Part shown: positions 36,501 to 45,963 of the stretch, one piece after another
Numbering within the stretch: position 1 is the stretch's first letter
How the letters are laid out: the number at the start of each line of letters is the position of its first letter
Origin: Silene noctiflora
Lineage: Eukaryota > Streptophyta > Magnoliopsida > Caryophyllales > Caryophyllaceae
Direction of reading: 5' to 3'
Assembly (NCBI GenBank): GCA_009801015.1
Contig: VHZZ01000008.1
Coordinates: 146,371 to 200,009, forward strand
Length of the DNA stretch: 53,639 bases
Position numbers and translations under genes: made by a program
The notes under the pieces: model-generated
The model's database searches: none
Told to the model about the DNA's origin: nothing
What the model saw: only the letters and a program-made list of their open reading frames with translations

Positions 36501-37109
36501 CCCTCGGTCTCAATCGTACGTTTTTTATTCTTTGTAGGGGGTATTTTAATCAAAGGTAAACAAATGATCGTGACAAAGGGTGTACAATTCTCCTATAAAC
36601 ACGAAAGTGAAAGATATTCTCGAACCAACAGAAGTCGAATAAAATCCATAACTAACAGCTTAAACACTCACCATAGCAAGCTTAGGTTTTCGATATCCAA
36701 ATCTAATCCTTCTTCCATACACATTAGACTGATTCAACTCAGCTGCATCTTTCTTGAACTTAGACACAAGCTTAGCAGGTGTAAACCTCAAATCTCCCCC
36801 AATATCCAACATCTCAATAACATTATGCAAGTGTATTAAATCACCTTCAACCAAACCCAAATCATTCCCTAAATTCCCAGGTTTCTCCTCTAATGAACCA
36901 GGTAAAAAAGCTTGAAAAACAACCATTAAAACTGAGAAAACAACAATGGTTGCAATCCATTGCAGGTAGCCTAATCTCTTTGGAAATCTAGATCTTTGTC
37001 TTTGTTGCTTTGAGAATGAAGCAACCCTCCCATTAATATTATTATTATTATTATGCTTGTTTTGTTGTTCATCTTTCTTCAACAAAACCCCATTTTCAAG
37101 GGAACCCAT
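28387..37109 (-). CDS. Golgi-type GT-B glycosyltransferase, At4g01210/At5g04480 family (14 exons)
   Basis: Exons in coding order: 36672-37109, 36141-36227, 35140-35255, 34285-34335, 33287-33458, 32604-32921, 32304-32507, 31456-31935, 31022-31231, 30323-30508, 29930-30093, 29692-29844, 29306-29384, 28387-28833. They give 1034 residues, matching the roughly 1030-1050 of the family. The start is MGSLENGV; a poly-Asn stretch and basic region precede one membrane anchor (about 47-69), so a type II Golgi protein is expected. The central part carries the GT-B signature NLVIYGSFLEEQSFPDIL (about 425-440) and CFMQEPFKSLPLIW. The plant-specific C-terminal half has GTWEDVYKNSKKADRLKNDLHERD, GQPLCIYEPYVGEGSWAFLH, DIDASSRLPLLSDSYYRD, DTWSVKHSWALPTRSFLEFVMFAR and a Lys-rich end. 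Donor sugar and acceptor are unknown. Introns hold three Stowaway-type MITEs, a poly(A)-only insertion and a SINE head, yet the coding frame is intact. Confidence 0.95.
29017..29090 (-). mobile_element. SINE head in glycosyltransferase intron 13
   Basis: On the minus strand box B GGTTCGAAACC (29019-29029) follows a box A-like AAGCTAATTGG with tRNA-like spacing. It lies in the last intron, in the same orientation as the gene. End and target duplication were not resolved. Confidence 0.45.
29595..29648. repeat. AATGACCTGA short tandem repeat
   Basis: Three to four copies of a 10-base phrase AATGACCTGA, partly interrupted by AATACAT, in intron 12 of the glycosyltransferase gene. Confidence 0.6.
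30707..30914. mobile_element. Stowaway MITE in glycosyltransferase intron 9
   Basis: A 208-base element with terminal inverted repeats CTCCCTCCGTTCCGGTCATT and its complement (AATGACCGGGACGGAGGGAG), flanked by TA target duplications at 30705-30706 and 30915-30916. This is the classic Stowaway (Tc1/mariner-derived) structure. It has no coding capacity and would depend on a mariner-like transposase elsewhere. The well-preserved ends suggest moderate to young age. Confidence 0.93.
33544..33604. mobile_element. Poly(A)-only retroposition scar in intron 4
   Basis: A pure run of 30 As (33561-33590) sits between direct repeats CAAGTGCTGTACTC (33544-33557) and CAAGTGTTGTACTC (33591-33604), one mismatch in 14. 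This is what is expected when a LINE machinery insertion is truncated almost to its tail. Only about three bases separate the first repeat from the A-run. Confidence 0.7.
34522..34766. mobile_element. Degenerate Stowaway-type MITE in intron 3
   Basis: The left end CTCCATCCCAATTCATTTG and right end CAAATGGGGATAACAAAAAT followed by GAAGGAGGGG form imperfect terminal inverted repeats about 245 bases apart. Inner arms GACTTTGATGGTCAA / TTGACTCCCAAAGTC also pair. The ends have several mismatches, so this is older than the copy at 30707. Confidence 0.7.
36499..36582. mobile_element. Short Stowaway-type MITE in intron 1
   Basis: An 84-base element begins CTCCCTCGGTCTCAATCGTA after a TA and ends near GATCGTGACAAAGGGTG before a TA. 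It shares GGTAAACAAATGAT and the CAAAGAAT/ATTCTTTG core with the MITE at 45333, so both belong to one subfamily. The right end is eroded. Confidence 0.6.
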
Positions 37110-37676
37110 TTACTTGAGTACCATCAAAAACTCCAAAAGATTGGCGGAACACAAATTCTTGTTTAAGACGGAGCTGTTTTAGCAATAAAACGGATATCTT
37201 CGTCTTTAAGGGAGACTAACAGTTGAAAAAAAAGCTGAAATTTTTGATGATATCAGAGACAACCCAGATGAAAAAACAAGGTTTTTGCATAATCAAAGTA
37301 CAAAAGATTCAAACTTTGATTAGTAAACTAGTCTGTTTAAAGCAAAAAGCTGAAAATTTTGATTAATGCACAAAAAAACCAGATTGAGAAACAAGATTTT
37401 CTGTGATTAATTGCATTAAAGAGTGTAAAATAATAAAGATTGTAACTTTGGTTAGTGTATTAGTGAAGTTAATCCTACTGAATAAAAGATTCCTCCTTTT
37501 ATAGCAAGAAATTAATGATTTTTTAAGTGATTTAATAGTTGTTTGGTAGCCTTTGATGGGGTTATTGCGTAATGGGTTTTCTTACAAGGAAGAAAATCAA
37601 AGATTAAAATAGTGTTTTAGGACAAACATTAGAGAATTATGGAAGATTTATGAGTACTATTAATGTTATTTTATTC

Positions 37677-38009
37677 AATCCTTATTTTTTATTTCGGTTT
37701 AAATTAATTTCTTAACATGGTTGAATAAGAGTTAGGTCATGTTTTATACTCAGCAGATTATAATTAGTAGAATCAGATTGGTTAAACGTATTACAAATGA
37801 CATATTTGATTGACATGTTTGACTAGTATATGACAATTAGCGGATTGGTTATGTTGAATAAGAGTTAGGTCATGTTTGACTAGTATTTGATTGACATGTT
37901 TGACTAGTATAATCCTTATTTTTTATTTCGGTTTAAACGTATTATAATTAGTAGAAGCAGATTGGTTATACTCAGCAGATTATAATTAGTATATGACAAT
38001 TAGCGGATT
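37677..38009 (+). repeat. Scrambled segmental duplication (blocks reordered)
   Basis: Seven blocks of about 10-27 bases each occur twice in the same orientation, but in a different order. First copy: A 37677-37703, B 37720-37744, C 37746-37769, D 37759-37783, E 37784-37793, F 37804-37830, G 37825-37846. Second copy: B 37853-37877, F 37885-37911, A 37911-37937, E 37935-37944, D 37942-37968, C 37968-37991, G 37988-38009. Blocks A, B, C, F and G are identical between copies; D has one change. Junctions overlap by a few shared bases. Ordinary tandem duplication cannot reorder blocks. Confidence 0.85.
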
Positions 38010-38132
38010 TAGTAGAAAGTGTTTGGTAATTAACGGGTTTAGGTTAATAGATTGTTGTATACATGTGTAAATTATATACAGATTCATTTTTTTTATAATC
38101 TACTAAAGTGAATATGCTAGGGGAGCCGCATA

Positions 38133-38294
38133 TTGGAAAACCAGTAGGTCTCGTGAGAGACCGTCTCTCACTAATTTAGTGAGAAACTTAATAGGAAAAT
38201 AGAAAAAGCAGTGGGTCCCTCACCCCATCATGTGAGAGGTCTCTCAATAAAGCTATTGAGAGACCGTCTCTCAGAAGTTTTTGTGTTGGAAAAC
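38133..38294. mobile_element. Mutator-like MITE with 9-bp target duplication
   Basis: A 144-base element (38142-38285) is flanked by identical 9-base direct repeats TTGGAAAAC (38133-38141 and 38286-38294). Each end contains a near-palindrome: GTGAGAGACCGTCTCTCAC on the left and TTGAGAGACCGTCTCTCAG on the right. The 9-base target duplication is typical of Mutator-like elements. Non-coding. Confidence 0.75.
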
Positions 38295-39105
38295 AGTAAA
38301 ATGAAGCTTAATCTACTATTTCAATATGTCATTTACCAAACACATAATTTATTAGATTGTTAAGTTAAATATGCTAAAATTTCATCAATCTACTGTTTAT
38401 CAAACATCCCCATAGGTTCCACTTTTGCACTAAAACTGAATTTACAAACAATAAAAAATTTGAATTGAATTGAACTAAATAGACTTGAACTAAACTTATA
38501 ATAACTGAAATTAACTCTGAAGAATAGGGTCTTATACCCTCGTATTCAATTTAATGGTAACATTTCACTACTACAAAAACAGGCAACTACAACGGCCCTT
38601 TAACAACGCTTATTAACGAAAATGACGAAAAGACGTTGTTGAATGAATTATTAAACTTCCGCGAAATTTTAGTAAACTTAATTACAACGGTTATTTGATG
38701 ACAACCTTTGGTATTAGTTGTAACAACGGTTCAAACTTGCATAACCATTGTTAATATGTTGTTAAAATAAAAACTAATAACAACAGTTCACTCTATAATA
38801 CATTATAACCGTTGTTAATCAAGTTAGTATATTTTGGCGCAATTCTTTGAAAAGTAATAACAACGGTTATTACTTAAAAACCGTTGTTATTAATAATAAC
38901 AACGGTTTTTAAGTTAGAACCGTTGTTAATAGTTGAAGGGGAGATCAACGGTTATTCCTTTAAAACCCTACTTGTTCTTACTTTTAACAACGGTTATGGG
39001 TATAGGAACCGTTGTCAATACTTTCTTATACAAATTAAAAACAAAAACAAACACCACAATACCACGCAAACACAAACACAAACACAAACACTCTCCCTTT
39101 GCAGT

Positions 39106-39196
39106 CGTCGGTTGTCGTCGTCGTCGTCTCTTTCTCATTTGTCATTGTCGTCTGTTGTCGTCGTCTGTCATTGTCGTCGTCGTCGTCGTCTCTTTA
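39106..39196. repeat. GTC/CGT-rich microsatellite in CACTA cargo
   Basis: Interrupted (CGT)n runs in the 5' leader of the carried F-box-like gene. Confidence 0.8.
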
Positions 39197-39740
39197 TCAT
39201 TATCTTTTTCTCTTTATCAGGTATATATCTATATCTCTTAATATTTTCTATGATTTTTGTATTTTGTTTTGGTTTGTTTGATGTTGCTGATGATTTTATT
39301 CAGTAGTTGTTTTTGTTTGTTTTTCCTCTTTAGGGTTTTAGGATTTATGACGTTGCTATCAAAGTCTCTGCATGTTTTTAGGGTTTTTAGCCTATGTTTT
39401 CCTCTTAGCTAGGGTTTTAGCATGCAAATATCCTCATTAAGTTTAGATGATCCTAAGTTATCTCAACTCTAACTCTGCATGCATAAACTGACTTACCACT
39501 TGCACAGCAAAGGAAATATCTGGTCTATGACCAGTCTTTAGGGTTTTAGCATGCAAATATCGTATCCCTTATTGTTTATGACCAAAGGAACTCTGAGACT
39601 CATCTGTTTGTCCAAATTCTTTTATCATGTTCTATGGTGTATTTCTTCTGAGATACAAAAATCCCTTGACCAGTCCTTGCTACTTCAAAGTTTTTATAAT
39701 TAACTTGTTTAATTTCTTGTCATTATTCATACAGAATAAT

Positions 39741-40358
39741 ATGGAAAATTGGTGCAAAGGCGTTGTAGTAAATGATATCGAGGCAGATAGAGAACTCTTC
39801 CTAGCAGATTATGTCAACGCAAGAACAGATGTTATGCATATGCGTTGGTTTGGTCAACATAAAGAAGTCGATTTCAATGTCAACTGCAGCCAATCCCAAA
39901 ATGAGGTTTTAAATAATCCAGATCTCATTACAACCATCTTTCTCCATCTTCATAGTTGTGCAGATAAGGCAAAGATGGCCGTGGTATGTAAATCTTGGGC
40001 TCGATTGTTTCTTTTTTATCCGAATTCACCTGGTGTTATGTTTAAGTACTTCCTTACCTTACGCGGAAATGATGTCAATGGCGTGAGGATAATGCGTAGG
40101 AATAGTAAGATAGTTTCCAAAAAATGCAAGTGCTTTATGACGGATAATCAGGCAGCCAGATTTATCATGCATTTTCAGCAACGGAAAAATGTATTCCAGA
40201 GCGAACATCTTAATCCACTCAATGATGTTCAAAAGAAGCAAGTAAATGAGATGTTGCTGGATATGCCACCCCCGACATATGCAGAAGCGAAACAAATTGC
40301 AACACCTTTACTAGCTCGAACAACTTTCTATTTAGTTGAACAGGTTCATTTGGATTAA
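39741..40358 (+). CDS. F-box-like protein carried inside the CACTA element
   Basis: Encodes 205 residues from ATG 39741 (MENWCKGVVVND) to TAA. A degenerate F-box lies at about residues 55-85: NPDLITTIFLHLHSCADKAKMAVVCKSWARLF, with the typical V-C-K-x-W core. The rest is unfamiliar and contains a basic Cys pair (SKKCKCFM) and PPPTYAEAKQIATPLLARTTFYL. A leader intron is probable: donor CAG|GTATATAT at 39221 and acceptor TACAG at 39734, just before the ATG, with the (CGT)n leader exon upstream. The frame is open from 39627, but no upstream ATG fits better. An A-run (40663-40680) follows the 3' flank. The gene probably came from a host locus by transposon capture; whether it is expressed is unknown. 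Confidence 0.65.
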   Translation: MENWCKGVVVNDIEADRELFLADYVNARTDVMHMRWFGQHKEVDFNVNCSQSQNEVLNNPDLITTIFLHLHSCADKAKMAVVCKSWARLFLFYPNSPGVMFKYFLTLRGNDVNGVRIMRRNSKIVSKKCKCFMTDNQAARFIMHFQQRKNVFQSEHLNPLNDVQKKQVNEMLLDMPPPTYAEAKQIATPLLARTTFYLVEQVHLD

Positions 40359-40481
40359 GGATGTAAACAAATTCTCAAGTTGAATGTAATGTATGTAAAT
40401 ATGGTTTATTAGAAACTTAATTAATGCATGTATATATGGTTTGATCAGATGTATGGTTAGAAACTTAATGTATATAACTAT

Positions 40482-40504
40482 GGTTGTTGTTGTTGTTGTT
40501 GTTG
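40482..40504. repeat. (GTT)n microsatellite
   Basis: Perfect (GTT)n run in the 3' flank of the CACTA-carried gene, with imperfect GCTGTTGCT-type continuation to about 40600. Confidence 0.85.
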
Positions 40505-40955
40505 CTTCATCTGCTGTTGCTTAATGTTATTGTTGTTGCTTCATCTGCTGTTGTTGCGTTTGCTAATGTTATTGATGTATGCTGCTACTGCTACTGTTGA
40601 ATGTAATGTAAATATAGATTAATGCAGGGTTGTATATATGCTACTAATGAATTCACAATTTAAAAAAAAAAAAAAAAAAAACTACGGTTATATATATATA
40701 ACAACGGTTTTCTAAAACACCCGTTGTTATTAATTTCCTACCAAAAACAAATTGGCGCCAGATACATATTTTCACAACGGATAGCATGTAGTAACAAACA
40801 ACGGTTATTTACCGTTGCTAAAGCTTCAACAACGGGTTTTTAAAAATATTTAACCGGTATTAAAACTTGTAACAACGGAGGCTTCAACAATGCCCGTGTT
40901 TTAATTTAACAACGGTTAATAGCCGTTGTTGTAGGCTGTTTTTGTAGTAGTGTTT

Positions 40956-42212
40956 ACTATTTGCAGTTAACTTTTTTAAATATTGACCTTGATTATAAAT
41001 AGTTAAATAAAAAGTGTTTAATACGGAACACACTTACATTTCATTTTCAAAAAGATAAAATAATAAATTTAGCAGAAAAAAATTAATAATATGAGTGTAT
41101 AGAAGGGAGAAAAATCTCGCTAAAATATCGTCTAGGAGATTGAGAAGTAGCGATATACCATTTGATTGGATATGGAGGATTATAATTTTATGAGATAAAA
41201 AAAAATATTACTCGTATTAAAATAAGGAATAAAATAATGGAATTTAGATGACATATTGAATTTCGTGTGATTCGTGATTTGATAATTGTGGGATTAATCT
41301 ATCTATCTATCTTTGGACTTTTTAGTCATAAACGATACGATATATTTAAATATTACTCCCACACGGTCCTCACACATCCTAAGGCTTCTCGTATGGATCT
41401 CAAAATATCCGAGTATTACAGAAACTGTTGTTTCCCTTGAGTTTGAGTTTCTTTTCGTCAAAGGTTGTGAACACGAATTGTCATCATTGTGGTTAAAAGT
41501 TTATGTTGGTGAACATGAATTTCCTTACCTTGAAGTAGGTTTTTATATGAGCTTGCATCGATCCTTAGTGGGAAAAGCCTATGCCTTTCTTGTTGAATTT
41601 CGGAAATTGCTCCCCTTGATTTTGATTAGGGCAAGGAGGAGGATCGACAATCATGTCAGTGTCAAAGCAGGCTTCATTACTAACAATGTTGTTTCTACGC
41701 AAATCCATACGATCCGAGAACGATGTAACAATATTACTAGAACACAACTTCGACGACATACAACTTTCAGCCTCAGACATATTCTCTACTATAGCAACTT
41801 CTTAACTTTGGAGAGAAGAAATAAACATTTTCCTTGCTCGAACATCATTTGCATGAGACTACGGCGACCCGCGCACCATTTTGATTAATTACTAGAGACT
41901 TCCTAACGTCCTCCAATTCTTGAATAATATATCTATTTCGAGGTTTAATCAAATTTGCCCCTCCAAAGTAACACTTGCCTCCGAAAACCCACTCAATTTT
42001 TTACGGGCTACTGCTTATAAGGTTGAGTTTAAATCAAGTTCAATTTTATTTAAAGAATAGTATAGGGATGAAAAAAAAAAAGTTAACTGGTCATTTGACC
42101 TTTCATTTTAGAATTAAAATTTCCCGTTTGTCAAAAATTACATTATGTTGAGTGGTCTTATATTTGTTTAAACATGTAATATATATAATAAAATGTATTT
42201 ACTTAACAACAA
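40956..42212. other. Spacer right of the CACTA element
   Basis: AT-rich; includes an (ATCT)n run near 41300. An open frame of 191 codons on the plus strand (41313-41888) begins with TTG rather than ATG and resembles nothing I know; an overlapping minus frame (41565-41780) is equally unassigned. It may be an old transposon remnant. No supported gene. Confidence 0.45.
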
Positions 42213-42284
42213 GCGTCTGTAGTCCAACGGTTAGGATAATTGCCTTCCAAGCAATAGACCCGGGTTCGACTCCCGGCAGACGCA
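42213..42284 (+). tRNA. tRNA-Gly (anticodon UCC)
   Basis: A complete 72-base cloverleaf. The acceptor stem GCGTCTG pairs with CAGACGC and the discriminator base is A. The anticodon loop CTTCCAA gives anticodon TCC, with stem ATTGC/GCAAT. The T arm CCGGG-TTCGACT-CCCGG is perfect. No intron and no encoded CCA. Internal box A (TAGTCCAACGG) and box B (GGTTCGACTCC) are intact, and a T-run at 42292-42299 serves as the RNA polymerase III terminator. Confidence 0.97.
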
Positions 42285-42291
42285 TTACATT

Positions 42292-42299
42292 TATTTTTT
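42292..42299 (+). terminator. Pol III terminator of tRNA-Gly
   Basis: A T-run begins about 8 bases after the tRNA 3' end (TTATTTTTTT), the usual RNA polymerase III stop signal. Confidence 0.7.
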
Positions 42300-42807
42300 T
42301 AAGCCTACAATGAATGCATTGGGACACGCATATAATTGTCAACTTCCGTGTCCCAGGACATTTTAAGCGTGTATTTACGGTTGCCCAATCTAAAACCTGT
42401 TAATGTATGTATGACAGTATGAGTGCACAAAAGAAGACTTTCTAGTAATCAACAGACTCCATATCATTCATCACAATTTTTTTTTATACATTTCAGTTTT
42501 GTAAGATACATATTATCCATAATTAAGAAAAAATTACCTAATCCCAAGCCTAAAACGTAATAACCAACGACAAGCTCGACCCTGAAATTACATGCCGCGT
42601 CTATATATCCTATAAACTCAAATCCAGCCCATGGGCATTTGTTTTCCTCGCCTAAAGAGAGGTCACAGTTTTCAGAAGATTGGTTGTGGCTTCATGGTTT
42701 ATCTGAAGTTTGCACACAAGGCAGTTGGTCGTTGAAAGTGACAAGTCTCCTCCAATCTTGGCACAACACGGGCTATATTTGACCATTGACCGGCCCTTGC
42801 AACATTT
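42300..42807. other. Spacer between tRNA-Gly and the MGP4-like gene
   Basis: Mostly the 3' flank of the xylosyltransferase-like gene. No other feature seen. Confidence 0.5.
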
Positions 42808-45800
42808 TTATAATCTCCCGAGTGGAGACTCTGATGAGTAATCGTCAGCAAGCCAAAGGCCATAATCACGGAAACGTTTTATCTTCTTCTCAAAACCTAA
42901 TATGTAATTGTTGTGGATGATGACATGTGACCCCTTTGTTTCACGAACCCATGTTTTGTTCTTAAAGTACAATCCTCCTGTTGGGAACGCGGACTGGGGA
43001 AGTAAATACATATCCACCTGTTTTCATGCCATAATAGAAACTCCATGAGTATATAAGAGAAATATCAGTTGAATTGAAGGATTGCAGAAGAACATTAAAT
43101 TTCATGCAATGCATAAGGTTGAACCGTTGAATGACAAAGAAACGACACTTGGCTTATCTAAGAGTCCCTATTGATGTCGTAGCTAGGATTCAAACTTTGG
43201 GATATCAATCTTTTTGAAAATTTTTTAGTTTAATAAAAAAACCACAAAAATCCGTACAATGAAAGGGGAGATCAGTTCAAGACAAAGGTCTAGAGGACCC
43301 AATATCTCAGCCGGAAGTTTATAGTACCCATACGACTACATCTGGTAACCTCTGGTTACAAATATTGACCTAAAAACAGACCTAACTTTGTCATAGTGAA
43401 CTAATATTTGCGGTAACAAATTTTATTCTCACAAGTCACAATCTACAATATATCGGCAATTTGGGTATCTTTAAAACTACAAGCTTCCACTTTGTTTGGA
43501 CGGCAGGAAGTATGTTAAAAAAAGGGTGAGGAAAGCAACCTGATCCGCATTCTTCATTAAAGCCCAGTTAAAGGCAGGCTGGTCATTAGCTTTCTTGGCC
43601 CTGGTCCATGGCTGTTCTTGAAGCTCTTCGATCCACTTTCTCATTGCTAATTTTGCACCATTTGTAGGTCTGAGGAAAATCATACAGCTGCAGACATAAG
43701 GTCGGCCCTTCTTTCCAGGAGGTGGTAAGTCATGCGAATGGTTAAGAGGTTTCACCTAAATGTATGAAAAATGTCACTATTACTACTATAACAACTAGAA
43801 AAGCAAAGCAGAGCTTATCAACACGACTCAAAATATTGTATATTACTAGAAAATATTGGCCAAAGTTGATATCATTTGTTAATCAAAGAGTCAAATCAAG
43901 ACAATATAAATGGAAGCATGTAACAATTCTTAAAACTGCATGCCCTGTCTAACAGTTACGGTCAGTTAACCATGGCAAAAGTGCAAAACTACATATCCAG
44001 CAAAAAGCAAATGACGAGTATGATTGCTGAATGCGCAATTGAAACCCTTTGGAAGTCTCGAAACAGACTAAAATAGCAAGAGCTAGGGTGTGACCAACAT
44101 ACCGCAGCCACATCATCCATGAAGTAGACATCATGGTTTCCCTCCAAATAAGGAAATGGATCTTTTAACCAGACCATGTCAACATCGTTGTACATAACGT
44201 TATATCCAAGTTCCAATATGTTTAGAAGGTGCTGAGGTCTCCGAGCCGTAAAATTGAAGAACCCCTGCATAAATGATTAGGCGAATATTGATTAATAACT
44301 AAAGCAAACATTTAGTTCTGGTAGTGAGACCTATATCCACACAAGTCTACACTAAAACTCTAAAAGAATGTAAAATTGAAGGATGCGAAAAAAATTTTAA
44401 ACGTTGAACATGTGAAAAGATGTTCATGTGTATTTACAGTTTTACGTGTATGCATACTAAAATTAACATCTTAAAACCCATCAATAAGAGAGAGACAAAA
44501 TATTGATCACACTCAAGTCTTAGAGTTCAGCAACATAAGTAACTTCTGTGTCGAAAGTAAGTTGAAAATTGAAACAACAATGATCCAATCAACATTAGTA
44601 ATCAAACTCATATTCTATTTACCGAAATATCAGTCAAGACTTTTCCCAAGGAAATTATGATCACTAAATGTTCAGGTTAGAGGAACCTTCACTCGTTACA
44701 AAATGCAAACATCCATGGGGATTTAAACAACTTATAATTCTAAAAATTGCCAACATTCAACATCATATCATCATCCCAGCACCTCAAAGGATCCCGCTTA
44801 AGCACAATAAAGGTGGTTGTACGTAAGCAGCTTTACCCAATGTTCATAACTTGCCACAAGAATTTGCTACAATCATTTTAAGGGCACACAGGAACCTAAC
44901 TAATTTAAAAATTCTACCAATCTTAAAGATTCAAACAATTAAACACCACCATTTCAAAAACCCGAGAATGGCAGCTTCTATAGTTCTATACTTCCCCACC
45001 TAACTCAGAACTACAACAACTATGTTACCCCAAGAGCTCCTGCAAATTGCGGATCCCACCTAGCTCAGAATATCAACATCAAACTCAGATGAATCCATCC
45101 CTAGCTATAGTAGACCGCAAAGGAAACGAGCTCAAACAGCCATCACCACATAATATTAGCATCCCAAATTTACCTGATTGCCAATTACCTTAACCAAGTG
45201 CATGAGACACAAATCTAGAAGGTGATGAGGTGATCACATTAATCAATAAGGGATGTACTCACTACTCAAACCAAGTGCACCTACCACATTGCCAATTACC
45301 TTAACCAATCTAAATTAACTAGTAATGGCATACTCCCTCGGACCTCGGTCTCAATCATTTGTTTAACTTCTATAATATAATACGCCCCACAAAGAATAAA
45401 AAAAAAGGTAAACAAATGATTGAGACGGACGGAATAGTTTACAAATAAGCCGAAACACAAAGATAAATCTATAAAAAGCTGAATTAAAGAACAAACCAAG
45501 GATCCAAACTTATGAGCTTCTGAAGCTTCAAGAACAGGAGGAATAAGCACAGCATGACCAGGCCATCTTTGATTAACCTTAAACAAAGTATTATAATCTT
45601 CAGCAATTACCAAAACTTTATCTTGATGTCCTTGTCTAACAACACTAATCAACCAATTATTTAAAAACTGTAAATAAGGATCACTAACAATACAAACAAT
45701 CACAGTTTTTTTCCCATTTTGGCCAACAAAATTTACAGCTTCTTTTAATGAATAATTCCTCCATTTTGATTGAAACCCTAATTGGGTATTTGAAAAGATT

Positions 45801-45937
45801 GAAACTTTGGTAAATCCCAGATATGGGTATAGAAATCCAAGGATTATTATTAGAGAAAATAGTAAAATTAGGTTTGTTCGAGTGAATACGAACAAGGGTT
45901 TTTGCAATGATGGTTTTTTGTGAAGAGACGAAGCCAT
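42808..45937 (-). CDS. RGXT/MGP4-type UDP-xylosyltransferase, GT77 family (four exons)
   Basis: Exons in coding order: 45497-45937, 44103-44264, 43540-43755, 42808-43017. They give 342 residues. The family adds xylose to fucose on rhamnogalacturonan II in the Golgi; Arabidopsis MGP4 is needed for pollen tube and root growth. I start at the ATG at 45937 (MASSLHKK); the open frame extends upstream but only with a TTG and a (GTT)n run. A type II anchor covers about residues 22-42. Conserved stretches: FLNNWLISVVRQGHQDKVLVIAEDY, GHAVLIPP, GFFNFTARRPQHLL, the metal/nucleotide-sugar DxD motif DVD at 174-176 (YNVMYNDVDMVWLKDPF), PLNHSHDLP, CSCMIFLRPTNGAKL, KANDQPAFNWAL, AFPTGGLYFKN, HVIIHNNYILGF and SPLGRL at the end. 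The large first intron holds a Stowaway MITE. Confidence 0.95.
45333..45434. mobile_element. Stowaway MITE in first intron of the MGP4-like gene
   Basis: A 102-base element beginning CTCCCTCGG after TA (45331-45332), with TCTCAATCATTTGTTTAAC on the left and GTAAACAAATGATTGAGACG on the right pairing as inverted repeats, ending GGACGGAA before TA (45435-45436). A small internal duplication (CTCGGACCTCGG) marks the left end. Same subfamily as the element at 36499. Confidence 0.85.
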
Positions 45938-45963
45938 TGTTGTTGTTGTTGTTGTTGTTGTTA
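45938..45963. repeat. (GTT)n microsatellite at the MGP4-like start
   Basis: Eight or so GTT units directly before the ATG on the coding strand (read as CAA/ACA repeats), so in the 5' leader. If translation began further upstream it would encode a run of Thr. Confidence 0.85.

Larger units (their letters stand above)
37110..38565. other. AT-rich spacer upstream of the glycosyltransferase
   Basis: Contains the glycosyltransferase leader/promoter with a small inverted motif (TCTTGTTTAAGACG at about 37157 and CGTCTTTAAGGGAGA at 37201), then the scrambled duplication (37677-38009) and the Mutator-like MITE (38133-38294). No gene. Confidence 0.5.
38566..40952. mobile_element. Non-autonomous CACTA (En/Spm) transposon carrying a gene
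   Basis: The element is 2387 bases long, with perfect 17-base terminal inverted repeats CACTACTACAAAAACAG at both ends; similarity continues to about 32 bases with a few mismatches. It is flanked by TTT target duplications (38563-38565 and 40953-40955). Many short subterminal motifs AACAACGGTT / AACCGTTGTT in both orientations fill 38590-39025 and 40680-40935, as CACTA transposases require. No transposase is encoded. The middle (about 39030-40680) is unlike the ends and contains an F-box-like gene with its own leader intron, so this is a gene-carrying (Pack-type) element. Identical ends suggest relatively recent activity. Confidence 0.93.

Noticed and set aside
38884-39306. 140-codon frame inside the CACTA element
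   Set aside because: It runs through subterminal repeats and the (CGT)n tract, giving low-complexity protein; not a gene.
41313-41888. 191-codon open frame, plus strand
   Set aside because: It begins with TTG, has no recognisable domain, and overlaps another unassigned frame on the minus strand; codon content is not gene-like.
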